64,000 nt of DNA from an uncultured Flavobacteriaceae bacterium (GTDB lineage Bacteria; Bacteroidota; Bacteroidia; Flavobacteriales; Flavobacteriaceae), in assembly GCA_947500385.1 (NCBI GenBank), contig CANMSA010000010.1:154821-218820 (forward strand), in the 5' to 3' direction. Shown one piece after another: positions 1 through 7,298 of the stretch. The notes beneath the pieces were generated by a model that saw only the letters and a list, made by a program, of their open reading frames with translations, was not told the origin of the DNA and ran no database searches. The position numbers and the translations under genes are program-made. The stretch's first letter is position 1. The number at the start of each line of letters is the position of its first letter.

Positions 1-1
1 A

Positions 2-2341
2 ATTTATTTCGACCTAAGGGATTCGAACGGTCAGATCAAGCGGGACAGCGTGGAGATCGAAGTCGCCAACATCCCGTTTACCTTTTCGGGCAATTCCGAG
101 AGCAACCAATTGTTCGTAAACCAACGGACACAGCTTAATTTCAATATTAAATCGAATGGTAACACCTCCAATATCGATTACTTGCTAACCTATGACCTGG
201 ATCAGGGAAACGGCACCGTAACGGGGGTCAATGGCAACACGATCCGGAACAATACGGACTATCCCGTGGAACTGGGCAATTTTCAATTGTTCTATACCCC
301 GGAAACCTTAGGGGTCCATCAAATACGCTTTTTCGTAACGGACAATTTTGGGCAGGTGGTCGGGCCCGTTGAAATCGATTTGGAGGCAAAACAGCTGGAG
401 CTCGAATTCAATGCCTCGGCCAATTCTAACGAGGTGCTGGTGGGGCAACGGGGCACTATAGCTTTGAGCCTTATCGAACGGGGGGATTATGATGGGGTAT
501 CCTATGAACTGAGCTATTTCATTTCCGGTGGGGATGCCGCGTTGCACAACGGGAATTCCCCGATCGTTCCCAGTCAATATTTTTCGGTCGGTCCCGGAAG
601 TTTTGCGTATGACTTTATCGCACAAGAGCCGGGAACCTATGAGATCACTTTTTTGTTACGTGACAGCAATGGGCAGATTTTGGAGGAAAACGTTACGGTG
701 GCGGTCGGTAACAACGACTTTACCGTTGACATGACCCCTGCGAAAGCAACGGAGTTTTCCAATGTGCCCGTGAACATCATCGTCGCTATCGACGAAGTGC
801 CCGAGGGAGCGAACGATACGTATACGGCCTTCTTCTCATCGAGCCAAAACGGTTCGTTGTCGGTCAATGGTATCGACTACGGTCCGGGCGAAGAATTTCC
901 GTTGGGTGCCGGGGCCAACAATCTTACCTATACGGGATTGGAACCGGGCCAGCACAACCTCGTCCTCAGCGTTGAATCGGGTTCCGATGTGACCCGGACC
1001 GCGAATGCGAACATTTCTTTCGATCAGGTCGATTTTAGCTTTACGGGCGGCACCCAAAAATCGGGGATAACGGTCGGCGAGACCACTTCCCTGAATTTCA
1101 ATATTTCAGAAAGTGTGGGGTCCTCCGACTATACCATGCGCTTCACAATGAACGGGAACGCCACCCTTACCGATGGCAATGGTAATGCGGTAAGCCCGGG
1201 AAACAGCTATGAGGTAAATACCGGCAACTTTAATTGGACCTTGGAAGGTACCGACGAGGGTACCGTAAAAATGGTCTTTTTCGTTCTAAACGAAACGGGC
1301 CTTGAGAAAGCCGTGGACATTTCGATAAACGTTGCCGCCAAAGATTACACCTTCAATGCGTCCGCTACGTTGCAAAGGGCGTACACCGATGAACCGGTCG
1401 ATATGAACTTCAACATCTCTGAAATTGGGATCGGTGGGGATACCTATGAGATGTATTTTTCGTCCAGTGGGAACAACGGTAGTTTTGAATATGGAGGGGC
1501 GACCTATTCGCCGGGCGAAAGCTTTTCCGTTCCGGTCGGTGCTTTTTCCGGAAAGTATCGGGGGCTGACGGAAGGAAACCACAATGTGGTATTTACCGTA
1601 CGTTCTTCTTCGGGGGTGGAAAAGACGGGGCAAGTGAACATTGTTTTTGAAACGTATACGGAAGATTTTGACCTGATCGTAAGCCAAGCCCCTGGACAGC
1701 GTTTACAGGGTGAGGAATTCAACATCGCCATTATATTGAACGCCTTGGAAACGCACGACCCTTCGGTCACCTATCAAATGACCTTTGGGTTCAGCGGGAA
1801 CCGGGCCGGGTACTTCTTCTACAACGGTACTCGCTATGATGAGGGGCAGACCGTGCCCTTGGATTATGCCAGCACCAATTTGACCTTTTATCCGGAATCG
1901 GAAGAGCCCTTTACCATCGATTTTTCCGTCGAAAACTCGACCGGAGAGACCAACAACGGTAGCACTTTTGTGGACACGGTCCGAAAACCGGTGGCACAGG
2001 CCAAAGGGGAAAAACACAATGTGAACTGTGGCGGATTGAACGGCTGTGATTATCAGGTACGGATCTACACTTGTTTTGATATCGCCTGTTCGGAGGCCTA
2101 TAGCGGTGCTACCTTGAACCAGGTGGAAATCCGTATTTTCAACCGTAAGGACAACCGATGGGATACGCGCCTGTTCAACTATAATGAGGCAAGGGGCAAT
2201 GGTGCCGACCGGTACTTCTTGATGGAAGAGGAGGCCAAGGAGCGGGATTTACGCTACCTGGACCAGGATTTTGAGATAAGGGTACGGGATTCCAATAATC
2301 AGTGGAGTGAACCGTTTACTGGTAAGATAGTAAGGGTATAA
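2..2341 (+). CDS. Partial Ig-like tandem-repeat surface protein
   Basis: The frame is open from the left edge, so the 5' end of the gene lies outside the window; the GTG at 50 is internal, because the residues before it (DLRDSNGQIKRD) match the end of a repeat unit further on (LLRDSNGQILEEN). The visible 779 residues hold about seven units of 90-100 residues. Each is Thr/Asn/Gly/Ser-rich with a beta pattern (YxLxxxxSxxNGxL ... G.F.F.Y.P...G.H.I.F...) typical of Ig-like or TraQ-like (DUF3872) folds. A different C-terminal domain of about 110 residues follows, with a four-cysteine cluster (NCGGLNGCDY ... CFDIAC) and no sorting signal that I can identify. The role is probably extracellular adhesion or scaffolding; this is inferred from repeat architecture only. 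Confidence 0.7.
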   Translation: MYFDLRDSNGQIKRDSVEIEVANIPFTFSGNSESNQLFVNQRTQLNFNIKSNGNTSNIDYLLTYDLDQGNGTVTGVNGNTIRNNTDYPVELGNFQLFYTPETLGVHQIRFFVTDNFGQVVGPVEIDLEAKQLELEFNASANSNEVLVGQRGTIALSLIERGDYDGVSYELSYFISGGDAALHNGNSPIVPSQYFSVGPGSFAYDFIAQEPGTYEITFLLRDSNGQILEENVTVAVGNNDFTVDMTPAKATEFSNVPVNIIVAIDEVPEGANDTYTAFFSSSQNGSLSVNGIDYGPGEEFPLGAGANNLTYTGLEPGQHNLVLSVESGSDVTRTANANISFDQVDFSFTGGTQKSGITVGETTSLNFNISESVGSSDYTMRFTMNGNATLTDGNGNAVSPGNSYEVNTGNFNWTLEGTDEGTVKMVFFVLNETGLEKAVDISINVAAKDYTFNASATLQRAYTDEPVDMNFNISEIGIGGDTYEMYFSSSGNNGSFEYGGATYSPGESFSVPVGAFSGKYRGLTEGNHNVVFTVRSSSGVEKTGQVNIVFETYTEDFDLIVSQAPGQRLQGEEFNIAIILNALETHDPSVTYQMTFGFSGNRAGYFFYNGTRYDEGQTVPLDYASTNLTFYPESEEPFTIDFSVENSTGETNNGSTFVDTVRKPVAQAKGEKHNVNCGGLNGCDYQVRIYTCFDIACSEAYSGATLNQVEIRIFNRKDNRWDTRLFNYNEARGNGADRYFLMEEEAKERDLRYLDQDFEIRVRDSNNQWSEPFTGKIVRV

Positions 2342-2367
2342 ATGTATCTGGGAACTTTCCAGTTTGG

Positions 2368-2889
2368 TTAGCTTCGTTTGAAGGAGTAGGTGATGACCAC
2401 ATTTTGATCGTCCAGAAAATCGTCTTGTTCTAAGACCAAACGGTTTTTGGAGAATTCTACGATACGCATGTCCGTACGGTCATCAAAGCGCAAAATGGTA
2501 TTGTCGATCAACTCATATTGGTCATCTTCGACATTGGCAAAGGGATCCACTTCACCGCAGCTTAACCCATTTTCGTTTACCGTAAAAGAATTTTTGCCTT
2601 CATCGGCTGGGCCATCAGTAAAAAAAGTAAGATTGTCTTTTAAGCATTGCCGTATCTCATTGGTATTGAACAGGTCAATATTTACCGTACCGTCCCCATT
2701 GATGTCCACTGCGGTATCCGACATGATGGCCGTATATTCCCATTGTCCGAACAACGCCTGGTTTCTATCCCCAAGCGAGACATCGTCATCATTGTTGCAG
2801 GCAGTGCTGCCCAACACAAGGATACAACCAAGACCTGTATAGCATCCTTTTGTAATTCTCTTTAAAGCACTGCATATCATCTGCTGCAT
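2368..2889 (-). CDS. Lipocalin-like lipoprotein
   Basis: A 173-aa protein with a lipoprotein signal: basic N-terminus, hydrophobic stretch, and lipobox LGSTAC near residue 31, followed by Asn/Asp (CNNDDD). The mature part (GQWEYTAIMSDT ... LTFFTDG ... LRFDDRTDMRIVEFSKNRLVL) has the short beta-strand pattern of Bacteroidetes lipocalin-like lipoproteins. A run of ISDTAVDINGDGTVNIDLF resembles an EF-hand-like Ca-binding insert. It is convergent with the repeat protein on its left, with 26 bp between stop codons. Role unknown; outer-membrane or periplasmic anchoring is inferred from the lipobox. A second ATG three codons in is an equally possible start. Confidence 0.7.
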   Translation of the reverse strand: MQQMICSALKRITKGCYTGLGCILVLGSTACNNDDDVSLGDRNQALFGQWEYTAIMSDTAVDINGDGTVNIDLFNTNEIRQCLKDNLTFFTDGPADEGKNSFTVNENGLSCGEVDPFANVEDDQYELIDNTILRFDDRTDMRIVEFSKNRLVLEQDDFLDDQNVVITYSFKRS

Positions 2890-2984
2890 ATTTTAGAGGT
2901 TCTCCTACAAATATAGGAAGTCTAAAATGAATCTGTTAAATGGTGATAATAACGATTATAAATGAATTATACCTGCTCCTCTCG

Positions 2985-3239
2985 TTAGCGTTTAAGATAA
3001 CGGGTATGGATTTCGAATCCCAATCGTTCGGCGATTTCCCTAATACGGTTTTCGCTTAGTCCCCGATCGGCGGTATCTTCTGGATTTAACGCTATCCGTT
3101 TGATATAGTAGTATTGTCGTTCTGAGAGGCCGAACTCGGGAGTGTTCAGATCGCTTATCGGACGGCCTTCTTCTTTGAGCAGGGCATCAAATGAATCGAC
3201 GAACATTGCATACAGTTCGGAACGTGTCAGGTATTCCAT
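2985..3239 (-). CDS. Small hypothetical protein
   Basis: An 84-aa soluble, charged protein with no signal peptide or membrane segment. Its predicted helical stretches (YLTRSELYAMFVDSFDALLKEE, ENRIREIAERLGFEIHTRY) could form a small DNA-binding or adaptor fold, but I do not recognise the family. It stands alone on the minus strand between the lipoprotein gene and a long spacer. Coding is supported by normal amino-acid composition and an ATG start; nothing here indicates a function. Confidence 0.5.
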   Translation of the reverse strand: MEYLTRSELYAMFVDSFDALLKEEGRPISDLNTPEFGLSERQYYYIKRIALNPEDTADRGLSENRIREIAERLGFEIHTRYLKR

Positions 3240-3379
3240 AGTGAACAGTTCTCTCTAATCATAAACCGCGAAAATGAAAGATTAGTATAATGGATGGTAT
3301 TTGTTACCCATTTTTGCAGAAAAAACTACGTTTTATGGATAATCGGTATTTTTCCTCCTTAAGCATCGTTCCTTATTGA

Positions 3380-3541
3380 ATGAAGAAGAAAATAACGGAT
3401 ATGGATTTGGTATGCCAAGGTAGGGCCCAACTTCGATGCATAGGTAATTTTGACCGTCAGACGCTCATTTTATTACGCATCGAATTGGTAAGGAGGGAAA
3501 TAGCTCAAAATGGGCAACAACCGCTCAGACTGAAAAAGTAA
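3380..3541 (+). CDS. Possible small basic protein
   Basis: A 53-codon frame from ATG to TAA with a basic, hydrophobic-patched product (starts MKKKITDMDLVCQGR, ends PLRLKK) and three cysteines or fewer. No family is recognised. The upstream sequence has no obvious signal, and the frame could be chance in a 757-bp gap; it is listed because it is the only reasonable frame there. Confidence 0.2.
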   Translation: MKKKITDMDLVCQGRAQLRCIGNFDRQTLILLRIELVRREIAQNGQQPLRLKK

Positions 3542-3958
3542 ACAAAGACTGTTCTCCCATTAACCTATTTATTCAACCATATGCTACTGATAGTGAAAAT
3601 ATGACTCCAGAAATATCAACTAAGTGCAAAGACCGTAAAGTTTTATCTTGTAGATACACTTTAAGACACACCATTAATAGCTAAAAGAGCTATTTTGTCC
3701 CATTTATTTTTCCTATCAGGACAAGAACGTCTGCCGTATATGCCGTCCCCAAAGATTTGGCCGGCCGATATCAAGGTAGTTCAACCTGATAAAATAGCTG
3801 TTTGTCGAATACTTGGGATTTTGATGGAAAACCCTAATTCTTCTATAGTTTTTATGTAATCAATAAAATGATTTTACCTCTATATTGTGGGCGTCAAAGT
3901 ATTAAGAACTTTTTGATAATCATTTTCGTACGTGTAATTGGTATGACACGGTATGGCT

Positions 3959-3990
3959 ATATTAAGGGTTATATCTATAACCCTTAATAT
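3959..3990. promoter_or_regulatory. Perfect 15-bp inverted repeat before lipoprotein gene
   Basis: Arms ATATTAAGGGTTATA (3959-3973) and TATAACCCTTAATAT (3976-3990) are perfectly complementary, with a 2-nt centre. The repeat ends 6 nt before the ATG at 3997. There is no T tract before the start codon, so a repressor operator or an mRNA hairpin at the start codon is more likely than a terminator. The related lipoprotein gene in the prophage (start 63285) also has an inverted repeat directly upstream. Confidence 0.6.
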
Positions 3991-3996
3991 TTTAAA

Positions 3997-4143
3997 ATGA
4001 AAAAGTTTTTAATGTTCGTATTTTTTGCAGTAATGACATTCGGTTTTGCTTCGTGCGAAACGGATAAATCAGAAGACGCTTATGAAATTGATGCCATTGA
4101 TAAAGAAGATGTCAGAAGTCCCGATGATCGGGATCGAGGCTAA
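3997..4143 (+). CDS. Tiny lipoprotein, cassette gene 1 (chromosomal copy)
   Basis: A 48-codon gene encoding a lipoprotein: MKKFLMFVFFAVMTFGFASC with lipobox GFASC at residues 16-20, then a short acidic tail. The tail motif EDAYEIDAIDKED closely resembles EDDVYAIDKG in the 44-aa lipoprotein encoded at 63151-63285 inside the prophage. Its 3' end overlaps the start of the 4-TM gene in another frame. The start is fixed by the lipoprotein signal and the prophage homologue. The product is expected at the inner face of the outer membrane or on the periplasmic face; the mature peptide is only about 28 residues, so it may act as a tether or inhibitor. Function unknown. Confidence 0.7.
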   Translation: MKKFLMFVFFAVMTFGFASCETDKSEDAYEIDAIDKEDVRSPDDRDRG

Positions 4144-4732
4144 GTCCGTTATCATTGTATTGGGGGCCTTACTGTCCGGGACGGCCCCTTTTGTACATAT
4201 GCTTGCGCCAAGAGATTCTCCTGAAATAGTACAATTGGAAGCAAAACTCGATAGTGGGGATATTACCGAAGCTGAATATAATAGTGCACTTCCGGTATTG
4301 AAAAAGGAGCAGAAGTACTTGGGGTATTTTAATTTCAGGTCGTTCCTTTATGCAATTGGAACACCGATTGCGATGTTTTACTTTTCCTTGTTAATGTTGA
4401 TTGCGGTGAATAACATCCAAGAAAAACTGTTGCGCAAGAGCATGAGGTTTGCCTTTTTGATTTCGATTTACATTTCGAGTTATTTGATTTGTTGGGTTAT
4501 TTTTCCCAGATCCGATTTTCCAGATGGAATGTACCATTTCTCACTAGGGGTGATGGCCTTGGCTACATTGGCTTTCTCTTGGTTTTTAATCGCATACAAG
4601 AACGACGTTCGAGAAAAAATCGTGAAACTAATACATTTTATCTCAATTGACACCTATACCAAATATATACGCCAAGAGGACAAACGGGAGTTCATGAACG
4701 ATTCCTATAAGGTGTACGATGATATTACGTAA
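4082..4732 (+). CDS. 4-TM membrane protein, cassette gene 2 (chromosomal copy)
   Basis: A 216-aa inner-membrane protein with four hydrophobic segments (around SVIIVLGALLSG, FLYAIGTPIAMFYFSLLMLIAV, FAFLISIYISSYLICWVIF and FSLGVMALATLAFSWFLIAY), a periplasmic loop between segments 1 and 2, and a charged C-terminal tail. A TTG at 4046 would add 12 residues. I choose the ATG at 4082 because the prophage homologue also begins at an ATG lying out of frame inside a tyrosine codon context of the preceding lipoprotein. It resembles the 166-aa protein at 62691-63191 in topology and in parts of sequence (DF....Y.FSLxVxxLAxLAxxxxIA near segment 4). No family is recognised; an exclusion or envelope-sensing role is inferred from context. 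Confidence 0.7.
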   Translation: MKLMPLIKKMSEVPMIGIEAKSVIIVLGALLSGTAPFVHMLAPRDSPEIVQLEAKLDSGDITEAEYNSALPVLKKEQKYLGYFNFRSFLYAIGTPIAMFYFSLLMLIAVNNIQEKLLRKSMRFAFLISIYISSYLICWVIFPRSDFPDGMYHFSLGVMALATLAFSWFLIAYKNDVREKIVKLIHFISIDTYTKYIRQEDKREFMNDSYKVYDDIT

Positions 4733-4743
4733 TAAGGTGTAGG

Positions 4744-4986
4744 ATGGATTCAGAAGGTTTAAAATCAATATTTGAGAAATTACGCAGGTTGAACTATGTA
4801 GAGGGTTCGGAAGATTTAGAACACCATACTCAAGCCATTTTAGAAATTCAAAAGGAAGAACTTAATGAGCTGAAAAAGAAGCTCGCGGAGTTTAAAAGAG
4901 ACAATTTTAAAAGTCATGATGCATATGTTGTTTTTGCAAACAAAGTTTTGCTCAGTCCTCCTTTTTCGCGTTTTTTTGGTTCATAG
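4744..4986 (+). CDS. Small helical protein, cassette gene 3 (chromosomal copy)
   Basis: An 80-aa charged protein with a central predicted coiled coil (AILEIQKEELNELKKKLAEF). It follows the 4-TM gene after 11 bp, so it is probably co-transcribed. Its 3' end overlaps the convergent repressor gene by 35 bp. In the prophage a 66-aa helical protein occupies the same place (62482-62682, 4-bp convergent overlap with the repressor). Both carry ELKxxKxxLE-like stretches, too short to prove homology. Cytoplasmic location is inferred from the lack of a signal peptide. Confidence 0.6.
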   Translation: MDSEGLKSIFEKLRRLNYVEGSEDLEHHTQAILEIQKEELNELKKKLAEFKRDNFKSHDAYVVFANKVLLSPPFSRFFGS

Positions 4987-5386
4987 TATCAATTACGATT
5001 CTATAGGCAAGCTTTTCTATAAAACTTTTGAACAACGCATTTTCCATCATATCTGTTTCGTTCTTGATAATGAACGTAGCGATTTGGTTTAGTTTCTTTT
5101 CCTTCTCCCCAGAGGCCATTTTTTGTAATTGTTCCATTGCCGGTAGTGTTGGTAACTGTTCAATTCCTTGGCCGGTGGTTAACCATACCTTATTGATTCC
5201 GTAGTGGGTTTCCAGATATTCGGAAAGGATGTTTATAGTATTGTCATTAGGGTTTTTGACCTCCCCTCGTTTGATTCTATTGATGGCCACCTCGCTAAGT
5301 TTAGTGTTTTTGGCAATCTCGTACGCAGTGATGTTTTTGGTTTCCAGCGATTCTTGGATGCGTTTAACTATTTGATTTTTACTCAT
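4952..5386 (-). CDS. HTH phage-type repressor, cassette gene 4 (chromosomal copy)
   Basis: A 144-aa protein with an N-terminal Xre/Cro-type helix-turn-helix: NITAYEIAKNTKLSEVAINRIKRGEVKNPNDNTINILSEYL, residues about 18-58. This is followed by GINKVWLTTGQGIEQ, the WLLTGxG-like linker usual in Bacteroidetes prophage repressors, and a C-terminal helical part that probably dimerises. It lacks the Ser/Lys pair of LexA-type self-cleaving repressors in any form I can see. It is convergent with the lipoprotein/4-TM/helical genes, as the prophage repressor is at the other copy. It probably acts on operators in 5387-5480. Confidence 0.8.
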   Translation of the reverse strand: MSKNQIVKRIQESLETKNITAYEIAKNTKLSEVAINRIKRGEVKNPNDNTINILSEYLETHYGINKVWLTTGQGIEQLPTLPAMEQLQKMASGEKEKKLNQIATFIIKNETDMMENALFKSFIEKLAYRIVIDTMNQKNAKKED

Positions 5387-5676
5387 TGAAATTAGTTAGT
5401 TCCGAAAAAATGATGCATATAATTTTGTATTACAAACTTTTTTACATACTTTCGAAAAGCGTTAGATATTACATACAGTCAAATGGAGTAATGTTCCCTG
5501 ATTTGAAGGTTATTTCTTTCGCATTCATTATTGGGGAGTGGCTTTTACGATTTCGCTCCCCTTTATAATTAGGATTTAAATATACCAATTGTTTTGGATA
5601 ATATAAGAATCTTATTTAAACAAGTACTAGCAGTGAAAAGGGAAAGGGATTCCTGCTACAAATAATAACTATTATA
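5387..5676. other. Regulatory spacer between repressor and next gene
   Basis: A 290-bp AT-rich spacer upstream of the repressor. It contains near-repeats of ATTACA (TATTACAAAC, ATTACATAC) and CGAAAA (CCGAAAAA, TCGAAAAGC) within 100 bp of the repressor start, which are candidates for its operator, and the terminator at 5533-5566. A 60-codon frame at 5386-5568 starts at a weak codon, lacks any recognisable pattern and overlaps the terminator, so I do not call it. Confidence 0.4.
5533..5566 (+). terminator. Rho-independent terminator
   Basis: Arms GGGGAG (5533-5538) and CTCCCC (5556-5561) close a 17-nt loop, followed by TTTATAATT on the plus strand. It would end any rightward transcript coming from the repressor control region before the gene at 5677. 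Confidence 0.55.
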
Positions 5677-5958
5677 ATGGTCAGAAGTAAACCAAAAGTG
5701 ATTGGTCCCGGTTTTTTTAAGATTCGCAATTTAGATATTTCTGAATCCAATTTTTATCTCGATAAAAAAGGCAGGGTTTTTTGGAGCGAGTCTGAATTAC
5801 CGCCAAGGCCGTTAAGTCAGCTGCCGAAAAGATTACAGATGCAGTTCCTGATCATATTTATTCAAAACCATGACTTATCGGAACGTTTAAAAGGTATTGA
5901 GCAACCTTTGACGTGTATAGAGTTATACCTAAAGGCAAAGTTTATTGTTAATCATTGA
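5677..5958 (+). CDS. Hypothetical protein
   Basis: A 93-aa basic soluble protein (MVRSKPKVIGPGFFKIRNLDI ... LPKRLQMQFLIIFIQNHD) without signal peptide or clear membrane helix. I do not recognise it. It precedes a 61-aa gene by 25 bp and the two may form a unit. Low GC and small size, next to a phage-like repressor cassette, suggest an acquired accessory region. Confidence 0.45.
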   Translation: MVRSKPKVIGPGFFKIRNLDISESNFYLDKKGRVFWSESELPPRPLSQLPKRLQMQFLIIFIQNHDLSERLKGIEQPLTCIELYLKAKFIVNH

Positions 5959-5983
5959 GCACACACTTCTAGATAACAGAAAA

Positions 5984-6169
5984 ATGGAAGATTCTAATAA
6001 ATTAGAAAAAGACATTGTTGCAATTTTCCAGGAAAAGGGGGATGCAGCCTTATCGGACGTAAGGGAATATCTAAAGATGGTAAAGTCCTATGACAAAAGA
6101 AAGCAAATAAAATCCATCATTTCAAGATTGAATCACGATAAGGACGGGAACTACTATGTTCGGCCCTAA
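5984..6169 (+). CDS. Small charged protein
   Basis: A 61-aa protein starting at the ATG at 5984; an upstream TTG at 5945 would overlap the preceding gene and adds non-conserved-looking residues. The sequence (KLEKDIVAIFQEKGDAALSD ... KQIKSIISRLNHDKDGNYYV) has a helix-turn-helix or winged-helix feel: two helices followed by RLNxxxxGxYYV, which resembles a recognition helix plus wing. It may therefore be a small transcription factor, but this is only a shape argument. Confidence 0.45.
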   Translation: MEDSNKLEKDIVAIFQEKGDAALSDVREYLKMVKSYDKRKQIKSIISRLNHDKDGNYYVRP

Positions 6170-6248
6170 AAGGTATAAACGAAAACTTAAAGTTTGTTCT
6201 GTCTTAATTATATAAACAACTAATATTAACCCTTTAAAACAATTGAAA

Positions 6249-6485
6249 ATGAAAAAAGTATTATTAGTAGGGGCCTTCCTTTTTACGTCCTTCGCGATGA
6301 CGGCGAAAACAGGAGAAATCTCCAAAATGAATTTGGCGGCGGATTTTTATGGAATAAGTTGTACGGATGTGGCTGCCGATTATGCAGAACGCATATACGA
6401 GGAAAGTGGTGGGGATGAGGATCTGGCTGGTAGAGCCTATACAGCTGCTCTAAGGCTTTGCAATAGGGTGAACGGCATCAATTAA
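6249..6485 (+). CDS. Small secreted protein
   Basis: A 78-aa protein beginning at ATG 6249 (a TTG two codons upstream is unnecessary). A Sec signal peptide, MKKVLLVGAFLFTSFAMTA, ends at an AxA-like site near residue 19-21. The mature peptide of about 58 residues contains two cysteines (ISCTDVAADYAERIYEESGG ... ALRLCNRVNGIN) that could form a disulfide in the periplasm. Similar short exported peptides are common in Flavobacteriaceae; function unknown. A strong terminator follows it, so it is probably a single-gene unit. Confidence 0.65.
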   Translation: MKKVLLVGAFLFTSFAMTAKTGEISKMNLAADFYGISCTDVAADYAERIYEESGGDEDLAGRAYTAALRLCNRVNGIN

Positions 6486-6506
6486 AAAATATTGCTTATT
6501 TTAAGG

Positions 6507-6537
6507 AAGGGAAGGGCACTGTCCTTCCCTTATTTTT
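6507..6537 (+). terminator. Rho-independent terminator
   Basis: Arms AAGGGAAGG (6507-6515) and CCTTCCCTT (6523-6531) with a 7-nt loop, followed by ATTTTT. It lies 22 bp after the small secreted protein gene and 12 bp before the GLPGLI gene. Confidence 0.85.
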
Positions 6538-6549
6538 AAAAACATTTTT

Positions 6550-7260
6550 ATGAAAAAAACAATTGTCTTGATTTTTGTTCTATTGATGAGCTTGTGTGGT
6601 TTTGGACAGACCTCCGGAAAGATTATCTATCAGGTAAATATGGATCGTTTTAGGGAATCATCTGAAAAGAATAATTCGGGGAATCCTTCCGATGAATTAA
6701 TGAGTCGTACCGCGGAGTTAGCAGAAAATTCAACCCTAGAAATGCTATATCAAGGCCCAATATCATTGTTCAAACATCAAAAATCTCTTGAAATGGACGG
6801 TGACGAGTTTACTGCCTTTGCAAAAGTGCTCGTATGTAAAGGGGATTATTACACCGACCTTAAAGACCATAAAAGGCTTTTTGTAACGGAGTTTGGCGGG
6901 GAAACCATGAATGTTGTAGGAAAGGTTCAAACGAACGATTGGAAATTGACAAAAGAAACCAAGGAAATCGGGGATTTTACATGCTACAAGGCCATCTTAA
7001 AAAAAGGAGTCCCGGGAAAGGAAAAAGAGGTAGTCGCTTGGTATACTACGGATATTCCTTTGTCACACGGTCCGTTGGAATACGGAGGGTCACTTCCGGG
7101 CATAATCCTGGAACTGGATGATATGGTTGCGAGTTATATGGCCAGTGAGGTTATTTTCAAAAAAAACCAAAAAGTTACATGGCCTAAAAACATCAACACC
7201 ATTACGCAGAAAGAATACGACCAGAAAACCAAATCGGCTTGGCGAAGCATCAAAGAGTAG
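6550..7260 (+). CDS. GLPGLI family secreted protein
   Basis: A 236-aa protein with a signal peptide (MKKTIVLIFVLLMSLCGFGQ) and the family signature near the C-terminus, LEYGGSLPGIILELDD, where SLPGII stands for GLPGLI. Upstream landmarks also fit the family: GKIIYQVNMD at the mature N-terminus, and the middle block DFTCYKAILKKGVPGKEKEVVAWYTTDIPLSHGP. Members (Porph_ging, TIGR01200) are periplasmic or surface proteins of unknown function that are regularly encoded beside TonB-receptor-like beta barrels, as here. The next gene begins at or just after this stop, so the pair is an operon. Confidence 0.9.
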   Translation: MKKTIVLIFVLLMSLCGFGQTSGKIIYQVNMDRFRESSEKNNSGNPSDELMSRTAELAENSTLEMLYQGPISLFKHQKSLEMDGDEFTAFAKVLVCKGDYYTDLKDHKRLFVTEFGGETMNVVGKVQTNDWKLTKETKEIGDFTCYKAILKKGVPGKEKEVVAWYTTDIPLSHGPLEYGGSLPGIILELDDMVASYMASEVIFKKNQKVTWPKNINTITQKEYDQKTKSAWRSIKE

Positions 7261-7298
7261 CCATAGGAAAAAAAATACCGGGAAGTTCTGGTACATAT

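Larger units (their letters stand above)
3240..3996. other. 757-bp spacer with one possible small gene
   Basis: No convincing conserved gene is seen. The stretch holds one possible 53-codon frame (3380-3541, listed separately), a short hairpin with arms AATAGCT/AGCTATT at 3676-3694 followed by a few T residues (a weak terminator), and a perfect 15-bp inverted repeat at its right end (listed separately). Composition becomes AT-rich towards the cassette that starts at 3997. Confidence 0.5.

Noticed and set aside
5386..5568. 60-codon plus-strand frame divergent from the repressor, a possible cro
   Set aside because: No HTH pattern, weak start, and it runs into the terminator at 5533-5566.
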